NCBI GenBank assembly: GCA_902619675.1 | Contig: CACNFA010000001.1 | Span: 62,001-126,000 of the forward strand | Length of the DNA: 64,000 bases | Source: an uncultured Pelagibacteraceae bacterium | GTDB taxonomy: Bacteria; Pseudomonadota; Alphaproteobacteria; Pelagibacterales; Pelagibacteraceae | Direction: 5' to 3' | Part shown: piece by piece, positions 1 to 9,310 of the stretch | Numbering within the stretch: the first letter of the stretch is position 1 | Layout of the letters: each line of letters opens with the position of its first letter | Position numbers and translations under genes: made by a program | Notes under the pieces: model-generated | Database searches by the model: none | Told to the model about the DNA's origin: nothing | What the model saw: only the letters and a program-made list of their open reading frames with translations

Positions 1-443
1 AAGTTCAAACAGGAATTGATATTGTAAAAGAGCAACTATGGATAGCTTTTACCGGTAATACAGCTTTAAAACAAAACGATATTAGTCCAAGAGGCCATAC
101 AATTGAGTGCAGGATTAATGCAGAAAATCCTGCTAAGGATTTTCTGCCTAGTCCGGGTACAATAAGTGTTTGTCATCAACCCTCTGGATTTAGAACGAGA
201 GTAGATGGTTCAATTTTCCAAGGATGCAAAATTACCCCCTATTACGATAGTTTAATCGCAAAAGTTATATGTAAAGGTAGAAATAGGACAGAAGCAATCC
301 AAAGAACTTTGCGATCCTTAGACGAATTTGTTCTTGAAGGTATTACCACAACTATTGATCTTCATAAAAAGATATTAAGACACAAAAAATTTGTTAATTC
401 TGACTTTGATACTAATTGGTTAAGCAAAGAAAAATTTTTCTAG
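1..443 (+). CDS. accC: Acetyl-CoA carboxylase biotin carboxylase subunit, C-terminal part (5' truncated by window edge)
   Basis: This is the last 146 residues of biotin carboxylase, the ATP-dependent subunit that carboxylates biotin on AccB in the first step of fatty acid synthesis. The reading frame opens at base 3 and ends with TAG at 441-443. The family signature near the start reads TGIDIVKEQLWIA, followed by GHTIECRINAE, the conserved block at the start of the biotin carboxylase C-terminal domain, and YYDSLIAKVI further on. The gene begins outside the window. Its stop codon interlocks with that of the convergent DUF2155 gene in a shared CTAG. Accessory carboxylases such as propionyl-CoA carboxylase are related, but their alpha chain carries a biotin domain after this region; here the protein ends without one, which favours AccC. 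Confidence 0.93.
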   Translation, partial: VQTGIDIVKEQLWIAFTGNTALKQNDISPRGHTIECRINAENPAKDFLPSPGTISVCHQPSGFRTRVDGSIFQGCKITPYYDSLIAKVICKGRNRTEAIQRTLRSLDEFVLEGITTTIDLHKKILRHKKFVNSDFDTNWLSKEKFF

Positions 444-949
444 ACGTTGTAACAATTAAGTAATTGTAAGTCGTAAATTGCATGATCAAAAGGTGTTAAG
501 TTTGGGTCTGAAGAGAATGTCCATCCATTAAATATAAAAACCTGATCATTTGCACTTTTTGACAAATCTTTTACTTGCATATAAGCAACATCGTTTAATT
601 TATCATTTACATTTACTTTCCCGCACTTTAAAATTTTAATTTCTAAAGGGCCATATTTTTTTGCTTCATTCAAATTGAGTATAATTTTTGATGACTTTGC
701 AGTTATTTTATCAAGTCCTATAAGTACTGCATGTGAAAAGTTAATTGTGTTAGTTTCTTTTTTTTTATTTTTGAAATTGTTAGAAGATGTCGTAATATCA
801 TTTTTTTCATCTATATCCTCAAAACTAGGTTTGATCTGATCTAGATTTAAAAGCGGGGATGTTGTAATTTTTTCTTCAGCTATTAAAAAAGTAGTGAACA
901 TTAATGTCCAGGTGAAAAAAAAAACAAAAATACTACTTCCAAGTCTCAT
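440..949 (-). CDS. DUF2155 domain protein, exported
   Basis: A 169-residue protein of the alphaproteobacterial DUF2155 family, whose function is not established. A hydrophobic N-terminal segment (about residues 5-24) looks like a signal peptide or membrane anchor, so it probably acts in the periplasm. A low-complexity linker rich in Asn, Asp and Lys follows. The conserved C-terminal domain starts near residue 72 (AVLIGLDKITAKSS) and contains LEIKILKCGKV and the FNGWTFSSDP block. Its start overlaps the end of the NDUFA12 gene by 17 bases on the same strand, so the two are probably co-transcribed. The accC / DUF2155 / NDUFA12 neighbourhood is common in alphaproteobacteria (family knowledge). 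Confidence 0.85.
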   Translation of the reverse strand: MRLGSSIFVFFFTWTLMFTTFLIAEEKITTSPLLNLDQIKPSFEDIDEKNDITTSSNNFKNKKKETNTINFSHAVLIGLDKITAKSSKIILNLNEAKKYGPLEIKILKCGKVNVNDKLNDVAYMQVKDLSKSANDQVFIFNGWTFSSDPNLTPFDHAIYDLQLLNCYNV

Positions 950-1286
950 ACTTTTTTTTTACCTCATCTTTTCTTATTTTTATAGGTTTGTAGCTATTTC
1001 TTGTTCCAGTTTTATTTTCCAAGTGTTTTTTTTGCCAAGAAAATTTTTTTGTTTCATTTTCAATGGGTGCTTTATCTACGGTATGATGCATCCATAAGAA
1101 CCAATCAGAAGTAATCTTGGATGGTTCAATTTTGTTTGAATATACAACCCACCTTTCGTTTTTAGAGTTCTTATAATACTTATTTCCTAATTCGTCTTTA
1201 CCAACAAATTTTCCAGTAAAAATTGTTTTAAGAAAAGTTCCAAAAGTTTGCTTATTCCACCAAGTAAAAATATATTTGAAGATCAT
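933..1286 (-). CDS. NDUFA12-family NADH:ubiquinone oxidoreductase accessory subunit
   Basis: A 117-residue protein of the NDUFA12 (B17.2) family, an accessory subunit of respiratory complex I found in mitochondria and alphaproteobacteria. The diagnostic features are visible: GNKYYK, then RWVVY, then SDWFLWMHH with the conserved tryptophan and paired histidines, followed by a basic C-terminal half. It would sit on the cytoplasmic arm of complex I near the quinone module. It begins 98 bases from the divergent gene at 1385 and is followed, with 17 bases of overlap, by the DUF2155 gene. Confidence 0.88.
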   Translation of the reverse strand: MIFKYIFTWWNKQTFGTFLKTIFTGKFVGKDELGNKYYKNSKNERWVVYSNKIEPSKITSDWFLWMHHTVDKAPIENETKKFSWQKKHLENKTGTRNSYKPIKIRKDEVKKKYETWK

Positions 1287-1315
1287 TTATTTTTTAAATC
1301 CACACAATTATTGAG

Positions 1316-1329
1316 TGTATAATTATACA
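1316..1329. promoter_or_regulatory. 14-base perfect palindrome in a divergent promoter region
   Basis: TGTATAATTATACA lies between the divergent NDUFA12 and NrdJ-like genes. It contains a TATAAT-like hexamer on each strand, so it may simply be back-to-back -10 elements, or it may be an operator. No -35 element was clear on either strand. Confidence 0.35.
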
Positions 1330-1384
1330 ATAGACACATGATAAATTTAATATATATCTTTAATTATAAAGATTCCATTTATTT

Positions 1385-2206
1385 ATGAAAAAATTTATTG
1401 TTGAAACTTACTATACTTGTACCTTTAAAACTTTACATACTCTTGATGATTTAAACGATAATTCGTTATCAAAAATAGACAAAAGAACAGATGGAGAAGT
1501 TGAAATAATAGATGTGAAATTAAATAATAGAAAAACAAAAAAAATTGGGGAAAAAAAGAGAGAAAAGGCTCAATCCATTAATATTGATAATAAAATTTCC
1601 CCTGAAATAACAAAAAAGTTAACTCATACTAAAACTGAAGAAAAAAATGGGAATTTAAATAATTTTCAAATTAAAAATAAGGCTCGTTTTAAAATGCCAG
1701 ACAGACGAAAAGGTTATATTCAGAAAGCGCAAATTGGTGATCATAAAGTTTATCTACACACAGGCGAGTATGATGATGGGAAAATTGGTGAAATTTTTAT
1801 AGATACAAATAAAGAAGGCGAGCTTGTAAAAGCTATGATGAATAATTTTGCAATAGCTATATCACTTGGACTACAATATGGTGTTCCCTTGGATGAATAT
1901 GTTGATGCTTTTATTGACACTAAATTTGAGCCTTCAGGTAACGTGCTGGGAAATGACAGAATTCTTAGTGCGTCTTCAATATTAGATTATGTTTTTAGAG
2001 AGTTGGCTATTTCTTATTTAGGTAAAGAGGAATTAGCACATACACCTTCGATAGCTACAAAAAATAGCGTAACAAGTGAAAATCACGATGATAAGTTTTT
2101 AAAAATTGTTAAAAATATAACTTCAAAAGGTTTCGTAAGAAGCAATTTGGAGGAAAAATTAGTCGATCTTTCTGACGTAAGGATTAATCTAAAAACAAAA
2201 AATTAA
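1385..2206 (+). CDS. Stand-alone NrdJ-type C-terminal (TSCPD) domain protein
   Basis: A 273-residue protein. Residues about 104-215 match the C-terminal TSCPD region of the long alphaproteobacterial B12-dependent ribonucleotide reductase Nrd[45 protein letters not shown] and the [10 protein letters not shown] block. The catalytic (beta/alpha)10 barrel is absent. Residues 1-55 form a separate conserved-looking domain beginning [12 protein letters not shown], joined by a lysine-rich linker (about 55-103). The role is unknown. It may be a regulatory or nucleic-acid-binding module kept after loss of, or separately from, the reductase. It ends in a TTAA shared with the stop codon of aspS. Confidence 0.72.
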   Translation: MKKFIVETYYTCTFKTLHTLDDLNDNSLSKIDKRTDGEVEIIDVKLNNRKTKKIGEKKREKAQSINIDNKISPEITKKLTHTKTEEKNGNLNNFQIKNKARFKMPDRRKGYIQKAQIGDHKVYLHTGEYDDGKIGEIFIDTNKEGELVKAMMNNFAIAISLGLQYGVPLDEYVDAFIDTKFEPSGNVLGNDRILSASSILDYVFRELAISYLGKEELAHTPSIATKNSVTSENHDDKFLKIVKNITSKGFVRSNLEEKLVDLSDVRINLKTKN

Positions 2207-3990
2207 TTTTTTTTAATATCCAGTTTTATTCCTAACTCATTTAGTTGTTTGTTATCAACTTCAGATGGAGCTTGCATCATTAAATCCTGTGCGTTTTGAT
2301 TCATTGGAAATAAGGTCACTTCTCTGATATTTTTCTTATTTGCTAAAAGCATTACAATCCTATCTATACCAGGAGCTATACCTCCATGCGGTGGTGCTCC
2401 ATAACTAAGTGCATTTATCATTCCGCTAAATTTTTTATTTACATCAGTTTCACTATAGCCTGCTAAAGCAAATAGTTTATACATTAAATCAGGAATATGG
2501 TTTCTTATTGCACCTGAAGATAACTCAACACCATTACAGACGATATCATATTGAAATGCTTTCATTTCTAGTGGTTTTGTAAAATTCAATTTATCTAAAT
2601 CTCCCTGAGGCATAGAAAATGGATTATGGCTAAAAATTATTTTGTTTGTTTTTTCATCCTTTTCGAACATTGGATAATCTACAATCCAACAAAATGAGAA
2701 CTTGTCCTCATCAATTAACTTGAGGTCTTCAGCAATTTTATTTCTAGCAACTGATAAAATTTTTTCGATTTCTCTTTCTTTACCGCAAGCTAAAAATACA
2801 CTATCACCTATTTCAGCCTCACATATTTTCATCAATTCCTTTAAAGAATTTTCGCTAAAGAACTTTCCTACCGGGCCTTTACCTTTAATTGCCTTATCCT
2901 TTTCCAAAGTAAAATAAGCTAAACCAGAAGCACCTTGTTCTTTAGCCCAATTATCAATATTATCGAAAAAACTTCTTGGTTTATCTTTAGTATTTTTTGT
3001 TACTATCGTTTTTACTTTAGAGCCTGAATTAACTAATTTTTTAAAAATATCAAATTTTACATCTTCTCTGGTGAAAAGTTCAGTTATATCTTGAATTACT
3101 AATGGGTTTCTTAAATCAGGTTTATCAGTTCCATACTTTTCCATAGCATCTTTGAAAGTAATTCTTGGAAATTTTTCTGATAAAATTTTCTTTGAAGAAA
3201 ACCTTTTAAATAAACTTACCATTAGTTTTTCTACTACTTTAAAAACGTCTTCTTGTTCCACAAAGGACATTTCTAAATCTAATTGATAAAATTCTCCTGG
3301 ACTTCTATCTGCCCTTGCATCTTCATCTCTAAAACATGGAGCTATTTGAAAGTATTTGTCAAAACCTGAGACCATTATTAACTGTTTAAATTGTTGAGGT
3401 GCTTGGGGTAAAGCATAAAATTTTCCAGGATTTAATCTGCTTGGTACTAAAAAATCTCTAGCTCCCTCTGGACTCGACGATGTCAAAATTGGAGTTTGAT
3501 ATTCCAAAAAACCTAATTTTAGCATTTCAGCTCTAATAAATGAAATTACATTTGATCTTAAAACAATATTTTTATGCATTTCTTCTCTTCTTAAATCTAA
3601 AAAACGATATTTAAGTCTTATATCCTCTGGATAATCTTGTTCTCCAAAAACCGGAATTGGTAGCTCTTTAGCATTTGAAAGGACTTCAATTGATTGAATT
3701 TGAATTTCTATTTTTCCAGTTTTAAGTTCTGTATTTTCCGTACCAGTAGCTCTCTTTATAACTTTTCCTTCAATTTTAAGCACAGACTCAGGTTTAGTTT
3801 TTTCTAAAATTGGGAAAAACTTATTTTTATTTTCTATTACACACTGTGTTACACCGAAATGATCTCTTAAATCTACAAAGAGTAGATTGCCATGATCTCT
3901 TTTGCGATGCAACCAGCCTGATAAAACAACTAGTTTATTAATTTCATTTTCACCAAGTTCTGAGCAATTATGAGTTCTATATTTATTCAT
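2203..3990 (-). CDS. aspS: Aspartyl-tRNA synthetase, probably non-discriminating
   Basis: A 595-residue bacterial-type class II synthetase that charges tRNA-Asp with aspartate. An N-terminal OB-fold anticodon-binding domain contains [19 protein letters not shown]. Class II motif 1 follows around [19 protein letters not shown], motif 2 is [19 protein letters not shown], and a GAD-type insertion domain fills the middle. Motif 3 near the end is [14 protein letters not shown]. His33 occupies the position linked in bacterial AspRS to non-discriminating enzymes that also charge tRNA-Asn. That would fit a GatCAB route to Asn-tRNA, but the assignment is inference from one residue. The start overlaps the hda stop by four bases, suggesting co-transcription. 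Confidence 0.96.
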   Translation of the reverse strand: MNKYRTHNCSELGENEINKLVVLSGWLHRKRDHGNLLFVDLRDHFGVTQCVIENKNKFFPILEKTKPESVLKIEGKVIKRATGTENTELKTGKIEIQIQSIEVLSNAKELPIPVFGEQDYPEDIRLKYRFLDLRREEMHKNIVLRSNVISFIRAEMLKLGFLEYQTPILTSSSPEGARDFLVPSRLNPGKFYALPQAPQQFKQLIMVSGFDKYFQIAPCFRDEDARADRSPGEFYQLDLEMSFVEQEDVFKVVEKLMVSLFKRFSSKKILSEKFPRITFKDAMEKYGTDKPDLRNPLVIQDITELFTREDVKFDIFKKLVNSGSKVKTIVTKNTKDKPRSFFDNIDNWAKEQGASGLAYFTLEKDKAIKGKGPVGKFFSENSLKELMKICEAEIGDSVFLACGKEREIEKILSVARNKIAEDLKLIDEDKFSFCWIVDYPMFEKDEKTNKIIFSHNPFSMPQGDLDKLNFTKPLEMKAFQYDIVCNGVELSSGAIRNHIPDLMYKLFALAGYSETDVNKKFSGMINALSYGAPPHGGIAPGIDRIVMLLANKKNIREVTLFPMNQNAQDLMMQAPSEVDNKQLNELGIKLDIKKN

Positions 3991-4643
3991 CTATCTAATA
4001 CTTTTTTTATTAGATTAATATTTATAGATTTACCAGATGATAATGATAAATCATCAATATCTTTAATAAATTTAAACATCTTTTCGTAGGATCGTTCCAC
4101 ATTTTTTATTATATAATCAGAGACTTTAGGATTTATGAAGATCTGTTTTTCAGAAAAAGATTTTGAAATTATCACATGCAATAAATCATCTGTTGGTAGT
4201 TCAATTCCAATAAAAATGAAGCTATTTATACGTGACTGTAAATCAGCAAGAATAAAATTATTTTTATTTAACGGATATATACTATTAATAAAAACAAAAT
4301 TATCTAGTTGCTTTGAATGATTTAAGATCGAATAAAATAATTTTTCGTCTATATTTTTTTTGTAATTATCAATTATTAAACATTCTAAACCTTCCATATT
4401 ATTAATAATTTCATCATCAACACTTTCTGCATCTATAATTTTGAACTTATTAATTTTTTTTTCTATAATTTTAGATAAATGAGTTTTTCCTGAACCTGGA
4501 GGACCGTATAAATTGACCCACTTCCCAGGCCAATTTGGCCAACTTTCAATTAATTTATAAGCAGAAAAATTGTTATTAGAAACATAAAAATCTTGCTCAA
4601 AATATCTTTTTTTAAATGGAAATTTAAATACAAGTTGTGTCAT
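3987..4643 (-). CDS. hda: Hda-like DnaA-family AAA+ protein
   Basis: A 218-residue protein resembling HdaA, the DnaA-related AAA+ protein that works with the sliding clamp to convert DnaA-ATP to DnaA-ADP after initiation. It has Walker [11 protein letters not shown] near residue 50 and a Walker B-like strand, LECLIIDNY. An arginine in LADLQSRIN may be the sensor region. The N-terminus [12 protein letters not shown] resembles the clamp-binding QL(S/V)F motif of Hda. There is no C-terminal DNA-binding helix-turn-helix, so this is not DnaA. It lies seven bases after the DUF2066 gene and overlaps aspS by four bases. Confidence 0.83.
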   Translation of the reverse strand: MTQLVFKFPFKKRYFEQDFYVSNNNFSAYKLIESWPNWPGKWVNLYGPPGSGKTHLSKIIEKKINKFKIIDAESVDDEIINNMEGLECLIIDNYKKNIDEKLFYSILNHSKQLDNFVFINSIYPLNKNNFILADLQSRINSFIFIGIELPTDDLLHVIISKSFSEKQIFINPKVSDYIIKNVERSYEKMFKFIKDIDDLSLSSGKSININLIKKVLDR

Positions 4644-4650
4644 TATTTGT

Positions 4651-5538
4651 TCATATCAATTTTATACTCCACTGGTCTTGGAGGAGTTTTAAAATAATTT
4701 TTTGTTCCTCTAATGATTGAATTATTTTATCTAATTTTCCTAAATATTTTATCTTAAGTAACACTTCGTCGCTATTAAATTCTTGAACAAATATATTATC
4801 TATCAAATCTATATTTTTAAGCCTCTTATTAAGCTCGAATAAATTATTATTTTTGTTAATTGTCATTTTTGTATTTAAAAAAGATGGGGTTCTTACATCA
4901 ATTAAATTTTGAGATTTAACAAGATTGATAATTTCTTTTGTTGATACAAATATTATTTTCTTATAGAAAAGTTTTTCATCAGATTTTTCTCTATTTATAA
5001 TCAAATTTTTGTCAATATTTTTTCCTAAAATTTTTGATCTTAAATAAATTTTTTCCTTCTTGGCGCCCGAATCTTCAATTAAAAGAAGTGCTAAATTTTT
5101 TTTTGAATATTCTTGGAATAGCGTATTAAGATTTAAATCTAACAAATTATTTCTATTTGAATTAATAGTTTGTATTACTTCAATATTTTCTATAGGCAAT
5201 ATGAATTCCAATAAATCACTATTGTTAATATCATTCCATTTTTCATAAAAAAAATTTCCATTATAAACAAAAATTTGATCATTTTTTCTTAGAATTGGTA
5301 AAAGATATAATTCATTATTTTCTATTTCTGAATAAAGAATTCCCTGGTTATAAAATAAATTGTGTAGTTTTGTTTTATCAAAAAAAATATTGTAAGTAAT
5401 TGTATTAGGTTCATTAATTTTTCTACTTCTGCTTTTCACCTGATAATAGGATACTAGATCTTTTATTTGACTTAAGTTTAACTTAGTAAGTTGTATTCTA
5501 TCACGATCCAAAAGTATTTTTTTTTGATAACTCATCAA
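4651..5538 (-). CDS. DUF2066-like protein, 3' piece of a frameshifted gene
   Basis: This 295-residue reading frame begins at an ATG inside the overlap with an upstream exported fragment. It looks like the main body of a DUF2066-family protein, a family of unknown function often found beside hda and purM. It has no signal peptide of its own. Its first residues (SYQKKILLDRDRIQL) read naturally as the continuation of the fragment at 5501-5695 once one A is removed from the A9 tract at 5517-5525. Possible explanations are a real frameshift mutation, slippage during transcription or translation at the A tract, or an assembly error. The body contains no stops over almost 900 bases, which argues that it is still under selection. 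Confidence 0.6.
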   Translation of the reverse strand: MMSYQKKILLDRDRIQLTKLNLSQIKDLVSYYQVKSRSRKINEPNTITYNIFFDKTKLHNLFYNQGILYSEIENNELYLLPILRKNDQIFVYNGNFFYEKWNDINNSDLLEFILPIENIEVIQTINSNRNNLLDLNLNTLFQEYSKKNLALLLIEDSGAKKEKIYLRSKILGKNIDKNLIINREKSDEKLFYKKIIFVSTKEIINLVKSQNLIDVRTPSFLNTKMTINKNNNLFELNKRLKNIDLIDNIFVQEFNSDEVLLKIKYLGKLDKIIQSLEEQKIILKLLQDQWSIKLI

Positions 5539-5695
5539 AAGCTTTTTTTATGGCTAAATTGGCTAAATCATTATTTGAAATGTTTGATTTTATTTCTATC
5601 TCAATATTATTAACATTAAATATATTTTCTTTTGATAAAACAGTTTCAGTTTTAAAAAAAATAACTAATATAATAATTAATTTATAAAATTTCAT
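5501..5695 (-). pseudogene. DUF2066-like protein, 5' piece with signal peptide
   Basis: A 64-residue frame starting MKFYKLIIILVIFFK, a signal peptide, followed by a short stretch resembling the start of DUF2066 proteins (VNNIEIEIKSNISNNDLANLAIKKAFDEL). It runs out of frame right after an A9 tract at 5517-5525. Deleting one A would join it to the 295-residue frame as DELSKKILLDRDR. On its own it would encode only a signal peptide and a stub. Its start lies 25 bases from the divergent purM start. Confidence 0.6.
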
Positions 5696-5720
5696 TTTAA
5701 GCTAAATATCATTTTTATAG

Positions 5721-6755
5721 ATGAAAAAAACACATAATAGTTATCAAAAAAGTGGCGTAAATATTTCATTAGCTAATAGATTAGTTAGCCACATTTCAAA
5801 ATTATCAAGAAAAGATGTCAAAAAAAGGGAAAGATCAATAAATAACAAAAAAGAAGTTATTGGGGGCTTTGGTTCTTTGTTTGATATTAGTAAATCTAAA
5901 ATAAAAGATCCTGTTTTAGTTTCATGCACTGATGGTGTTGGTACAAAAATAGATTTAGCTAACAAATTCAAAAAATTTGACACAATTGGAATAGATTTGG
6001 TTGCAATGTGCATAAATGATTTAATAGTTCAGGGTGCTAAGCCTTTATTTTTTTTAGACTATATAGCAGTTGGAAAATTAGAAATAAAAAAAGCCAAAAA
6101 AATTTTAAAAGGAATATTTAAGGGATGTTCAATTTCAGAGTGTAAATTAATAGGTGGTGAGACTGCCGAAATGCCAGGTATTTACGATAAAGATAAGTTT
6201 GACTTAGCAGGATTTAGTGTTGGTATCGTCTCTAAAAAAAAAATATTAGGCAAAAATAAAGTAAAAAAAAATAATATTATTTTAGCAATACCTTCAAGTG
6301 GTGTACATTCTAATGGATACTCTTTAGTTAGAACAATTATTAAAAAAAATAAAATAGATTCAAAACTAAAAAAAGAATTACTTAAACCAACAAAAATTTA
6401 TTCAAAAGAAATTTTAAAACTAGTAGATAAAAATCTTATTAACGCTGCAGCGCATATTACAGGTGGTGGTCTGGCTGAAAATCTTTTAAGATCAATTCCA
6501 GAAAATCTTGTAGCAAATATAGATCTTTCAAAAATCAAAATTAGTAGAATTTTTAAGTGGTTAAAGAAACATGATATTTCTGATAGTGAAATGTTGAAGA
6601 CTTTTAATTGTGGCGTAGGTTTCTGTGTAATTGCTTCGAAGAAAAACATAAAAAGTATTAAAAAAATATTTTCTGAGAAATATAAGCCTTACGAGATAGG
6701 TTTTGTCTCTAGTGAGGGTAAAAAAATTAATTTAAAAAATAAATTAAAATGGTAA
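5721..6755 (+). CDS. purM: Phosphoribosylformylglycinamidine cyclo-ligase (AIR synthase)
   Basis: A 344-residue enzyme that closes the imidazole ring in de novo purine synthesis, turning FGAM into AIR with ATP. Family landmarks are GGFGSLFDI near residue 50, then VSCTDGVGTKIDLA, GIDLVAMCINDL, GGETAEMPGIY and, in the C-terminal domain, HITGGGLAENLLR. The length is normal. The ATG at 5721 fits the start of family members (YQKSGVNI follows). purN overlaps its 3' end by seven bases, giving a two-gene purMN unit. The start is only 25 bases from the divergent DUF2066 fragment, so the promoter must extend into that reading frame. Confidence 0.97.
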   Translation: MKKTHNSYQKSGVNISLANRLVSHISKLSRKDVKKRERSINNKKEVIGGFGSLFDISKSKIKDPVLVSCTDGVGTKIDLANKFKKFDTIGIDLVAMCINDLIVQGAKPLFFLDYIAVGKLEIKKAKKILKGIFKGCSISECKLIGGETAEMPGIYDKDKFDLAGFSVGIVSKKKILGKNKVKKNNIILAIPSSGVHSNGYSLVRTIIKKNKIDSKLKKELLKPTKIYSKEILKLVDKNLINAAAHITGGGLAENLLRSIPENLVANIDLSKIKISRIFKWLKKHDISDSEMLKTFNCGVGFCVIASKKNIKSIKKIFSEKYKPYEIGFVSSEGKKINLKNKLKW

Positions 6756-7315
6756 AAAAAAATGCTTGTGTTTTTATTTCCGGAAGAGGTTCAAATTTAA
6801 AAAATCTTATACAAAGATCTAGAGATTATAATTTTCCTATAAAAATATGTTTAGTTGTGTGTAACAACAGAAATGCAAAAGGAATTAATTACGCAAAAAA
6901 AAACTCAATACCTTTTGTTCTTGTTGACTCTAAATTTAACAATTTTGACAACAAAATATTGTATTTGCTAAAAAAATATAAAATCTCGTTAATTTGTTTA
7001 GCAGGTTATATGAAAATAATTTCAAAAAAATTTATCAATAAATTTAATAAAAAAATAATTAATATTCACCCCTCACTTTTGCCAAAATTTAAAGGTTTGA
7101 ATACTTACTCCAAAATCCTTAAAAATAATGAAAAAAAAACAGGTTGTAGTGTTCATTTTGTTACTGAAAAATTAGATAGTGGAAATATTATTGTTCAAAA
7201 ATCTTTTTTTATTGAAAAAAACGATGATGAAAACAATTTAAGATTTAAAACTCAAAAACTTGAATATCTGGCTTATCCTCAAGCAATAATAAATATTTAT
7301 AGATACAACTATTGA
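6749..7315 (+). CDS. purN: Phosphoribosylglycinamide formyltransferase
   Basis: A 188-residue folate-dependent GAR transformylase, third step of purine synthesis. It shows the N-terminal ISGRGSNLKNLI, the catalytic INIHPSLLPKF (Asn and His), and CSVHFVTEKLDSG carrying the active-site aspartate. The loop after the catalytic motif reads KGLNTYSK, which differs from the usual G(L/M)H pattern. The start overlaps purM by seven bases, and the 3' end overlaps the convergent ndk by seven bases. Confidence 0.94.
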   Translation: MVKKNACVFISGRGSNLKNLIQRSRDYNFPIKICLVVCNNRNAKGINYAKKNSIPFVLVDSKFNNFDNKILYLLKKYKISLICLAGYMKIISKKFINKFNKKIINIHPSLLPKFKGLNTYSKILKNNEKKTGCSVHFVTEKLDSGNIIVQKSFFIEKNDDENNLRFKTQKLEYLAYPQAIINIYRYNY

Positions 7316-7725
7316 CCATTCTTAAAAAAGAAATTGATTTCTTTTTTTGCATTTTCCACTGAGTCAGAGCCATGAACTGAATTTTTATCAATAGAAATTC
7401 CATATAGCTTTCTTATAGTATTTTCTTCTGCATCTTTTGGATCTGTAGATCCCATTATTTTTCTATTTTTAATAACAGCATCCTCACCCTCTAGTATCAT
7501 TACAACAATAGGGCCTGAAGAAAGATAACCACATAAATCATTATAAAATGGTTTAGATTGATGAACTTTGTAAAATTCTGCTGCTTCATCTTTGGTTATA
7601 TGAATTTTTTTTGTTTCTTTGATTGCTAGTTTATTAGATGTAAAAATTTTTTTAATTTCGTTTATCAGGTTTCTTTCTACCGCATCTGGTTTAATTATTG
7701 ATAAAGTTTGTTCTAAATTACTCAT
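7309..7725 (-). CDS. ndk: Nucleoside diphosphate kinase
   Basis: A 138-residue kinase that balances nucleoside triphosphate pools by passing phosphate through a histidine. The start LSIIKPDAVERNLI and the catalytic block NSVHGSDSVENAKKEI with the phospho-histidine are plain, and MGSTDPKDAEENTIR matches the family. Length is normal for a bacterial Ndk. It overlaps the end of pepA by eight bases on the same strand, so the two probably share a transcript. Confidence 0.97.
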   Translation of the reverse strand: MSNLEQTLSIIKPDAVERNLINEIKKIFTSNKLAIKETKKIHITKDEAAEFYKVHQSKPFYNDLCGYLSSGPIVVMILEGEDAVIKNRKIMGSTDPKDAEENTIRKLYGISIDKNSVHGSDSVENAKKEINFFFKNGQ

Positions 7726-9175
7726 AATTATCCTCTATCAATTTGTTCAATAACCTTACGCCGAATCCTGTAGCACCTCCTGAATTCAGTGCACCTCCAT
7801 ATTTAGAAAAAGCCATACCAGCAATGTCTAAATGAGCCCAAGGGGTTTTATTTATAATAAATCTTTGCAAAAATTGCGCTGCTGTAGTAGAGCCTGCCCC
7901 TCCGACATAATTAATATTTTGCATATCTGCATTTTTAGAATTCATCAATTTGTCGTAATTATTATGAAGAGGCATTCGCCAAACTTTTTCCTCTACTTTT
8001 TCACCGGCATCAAAAATTTTTTCAGATAGATTATTATCGTTAGAGAAAAGACCTGCATATTCTGATCCTAATGAAACAATGATTGCTCCTGTTAAAGTTG
8101 CTAAATCAACGATAAATTTTGGTTTAAATTTTTTTTCAGTGAAAGTTAATGCGTCAGCTAAAACTAGCCTGCCTTCGGCATCTGTGTTAAGCACCTCAAT
8201 AGTCTTTCCGCTATATGACTTTACAATATCACCTGGTCTTTGGGCATTTCCACTTACCATGTTTTCTACAAGACCCACTACACCAACAGCGTTTACTTTT
8301 GCTTTTCTCAAAGCTAAATTTTTCATCAAGCCCACAACTGCAGCTGAACCAGCCATATCATAAGTCATGTCTTCCATAAATTTAGCTGGTTTAAGTGAAT
8401 ATCCCCCTGTATCAAAACAAACACCTTTTCCAACAAATGCTAAAGGTTTCGAATTATTCTTACCTCCATTCCATTCCATTGTAACAAGATAAGATCCTCT
8501 TATACTACCTTGGCCAACCCCAAGTAATGCATTCATTCCAAGTTTTTTTAATTTTTTTTCATCGTAAATATTTACTTTTAAACCATTTTTTTTAAGTGAT
8601 ACTAGCCTTTTAGCATACTCATCGGGATGCAATATGTTTCCAGGTTCAGATACTAGATCCCTTGCATAAAATGTACCTTCCTCTAAAGCCTTAAATTTTA
8701 ATTGGGTTTGGTTTGAAGGTTTATTCTTATTACCTGTAATATTTATAGAAATAATCTTATCTTTATTTTTTGTTTTATATTTTTTAAATTCGTAAGATTT
8801 TAATTTGAGACCATGCAAAAAATATCCTAAAAAATTATTATAATTAGTGTCAACGCTATCTGAGATAATAAAATATTCACTGTTCTTTTCAGAAGTTATA
8901 CGTCCGTATAACTCTGCACCTAATTTTTCTATATCAGATGATTTTAATTTTTTTTTAATTGACAACAAAACGATTTTTTTTTTTGAATTCACTTCAAATA
9001 TGAATAAATTTTTCTTTAGATCGCTTGTTTTTAGCAGATCATTTATGTAGTTATACTCTGAATTAGTTAAATATTTTTTTAAAGCATTAATCCTGAATTC
9101 ATCATTTGAAAATAGAATCAAATTAGATGATGACTTACTAATTTTTATTTTTGAATAATTAATTTTTACAGACAT
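7718..9175 (-). CDS. pepA: Leucyl aminopeptidase (M17)
   Basis: A 485-residue cytosol aminopeptidase that releases N-terminal residues from peptides using two metal ions. The M17 signature NTDAEGRLVLADAL is present, with GKGVCFDTGGYSLKP (metal ligands) and DMAGSAAVVG upstream. The N-terminal third is weakly conserved, as is normal for the family. ndk follows with eight bases of overlap. The divergent lptF lies beyond a region of about 135 bases. Confidence 0.95.
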   Translation of the reverse strand: MSVKINYSKIKISKSSSNLILFSNDEFRINALKKYLTNSEYNYINDLLKTSDLKKNLFIFEVNSKKKIVLLSIKKKLKSSDIEKLGAELYGRITSEKNSEYFIISDSVDTNYNNFLGYFLHGLKLKSYEFKKYKTKNKDKIISINITGNKNKPSNQTQLKFKALEEGTFYARDLVSEPGNILHPDEYAKRLVSLKKNGLKVNIYDEKKLKKLGMNALLGVGQGSIRGSYLVTMEWNGGKNNSKPLAFVGKGVCFDTGGYSLKPAKFMEDMTYDMAGSAAVVGLMKNLALRKAKVNAVGVVGLVENMVSGNAQRPGDIVKSYSGKTIEVLNTDAEGRLVLADALTFTEKKFKPKFIVDLATLTGAIIVSLGSEYAGLFSNDNNLSEKIFDAGEKVEEKVWRMPLHNNYDKLMNSKNADMQNINYVGGAGSTTAAQFLQRFIINKTPWAHLDIAGMAFSKYGGALNSGGATGFGVRLLNKLIEDNYE

Positions 9176-9310
9176 ATATTTTATAAATTAAACCTATTTA
9201 TGACAGTGATATAAGTCGAAATATATAAGTTTTCAATGGATATTTAGTCATAGTTAAACCATTAGTTGAATTTATTTTATGGATGCATTACTTATATACA
9301 ATATAATCAA

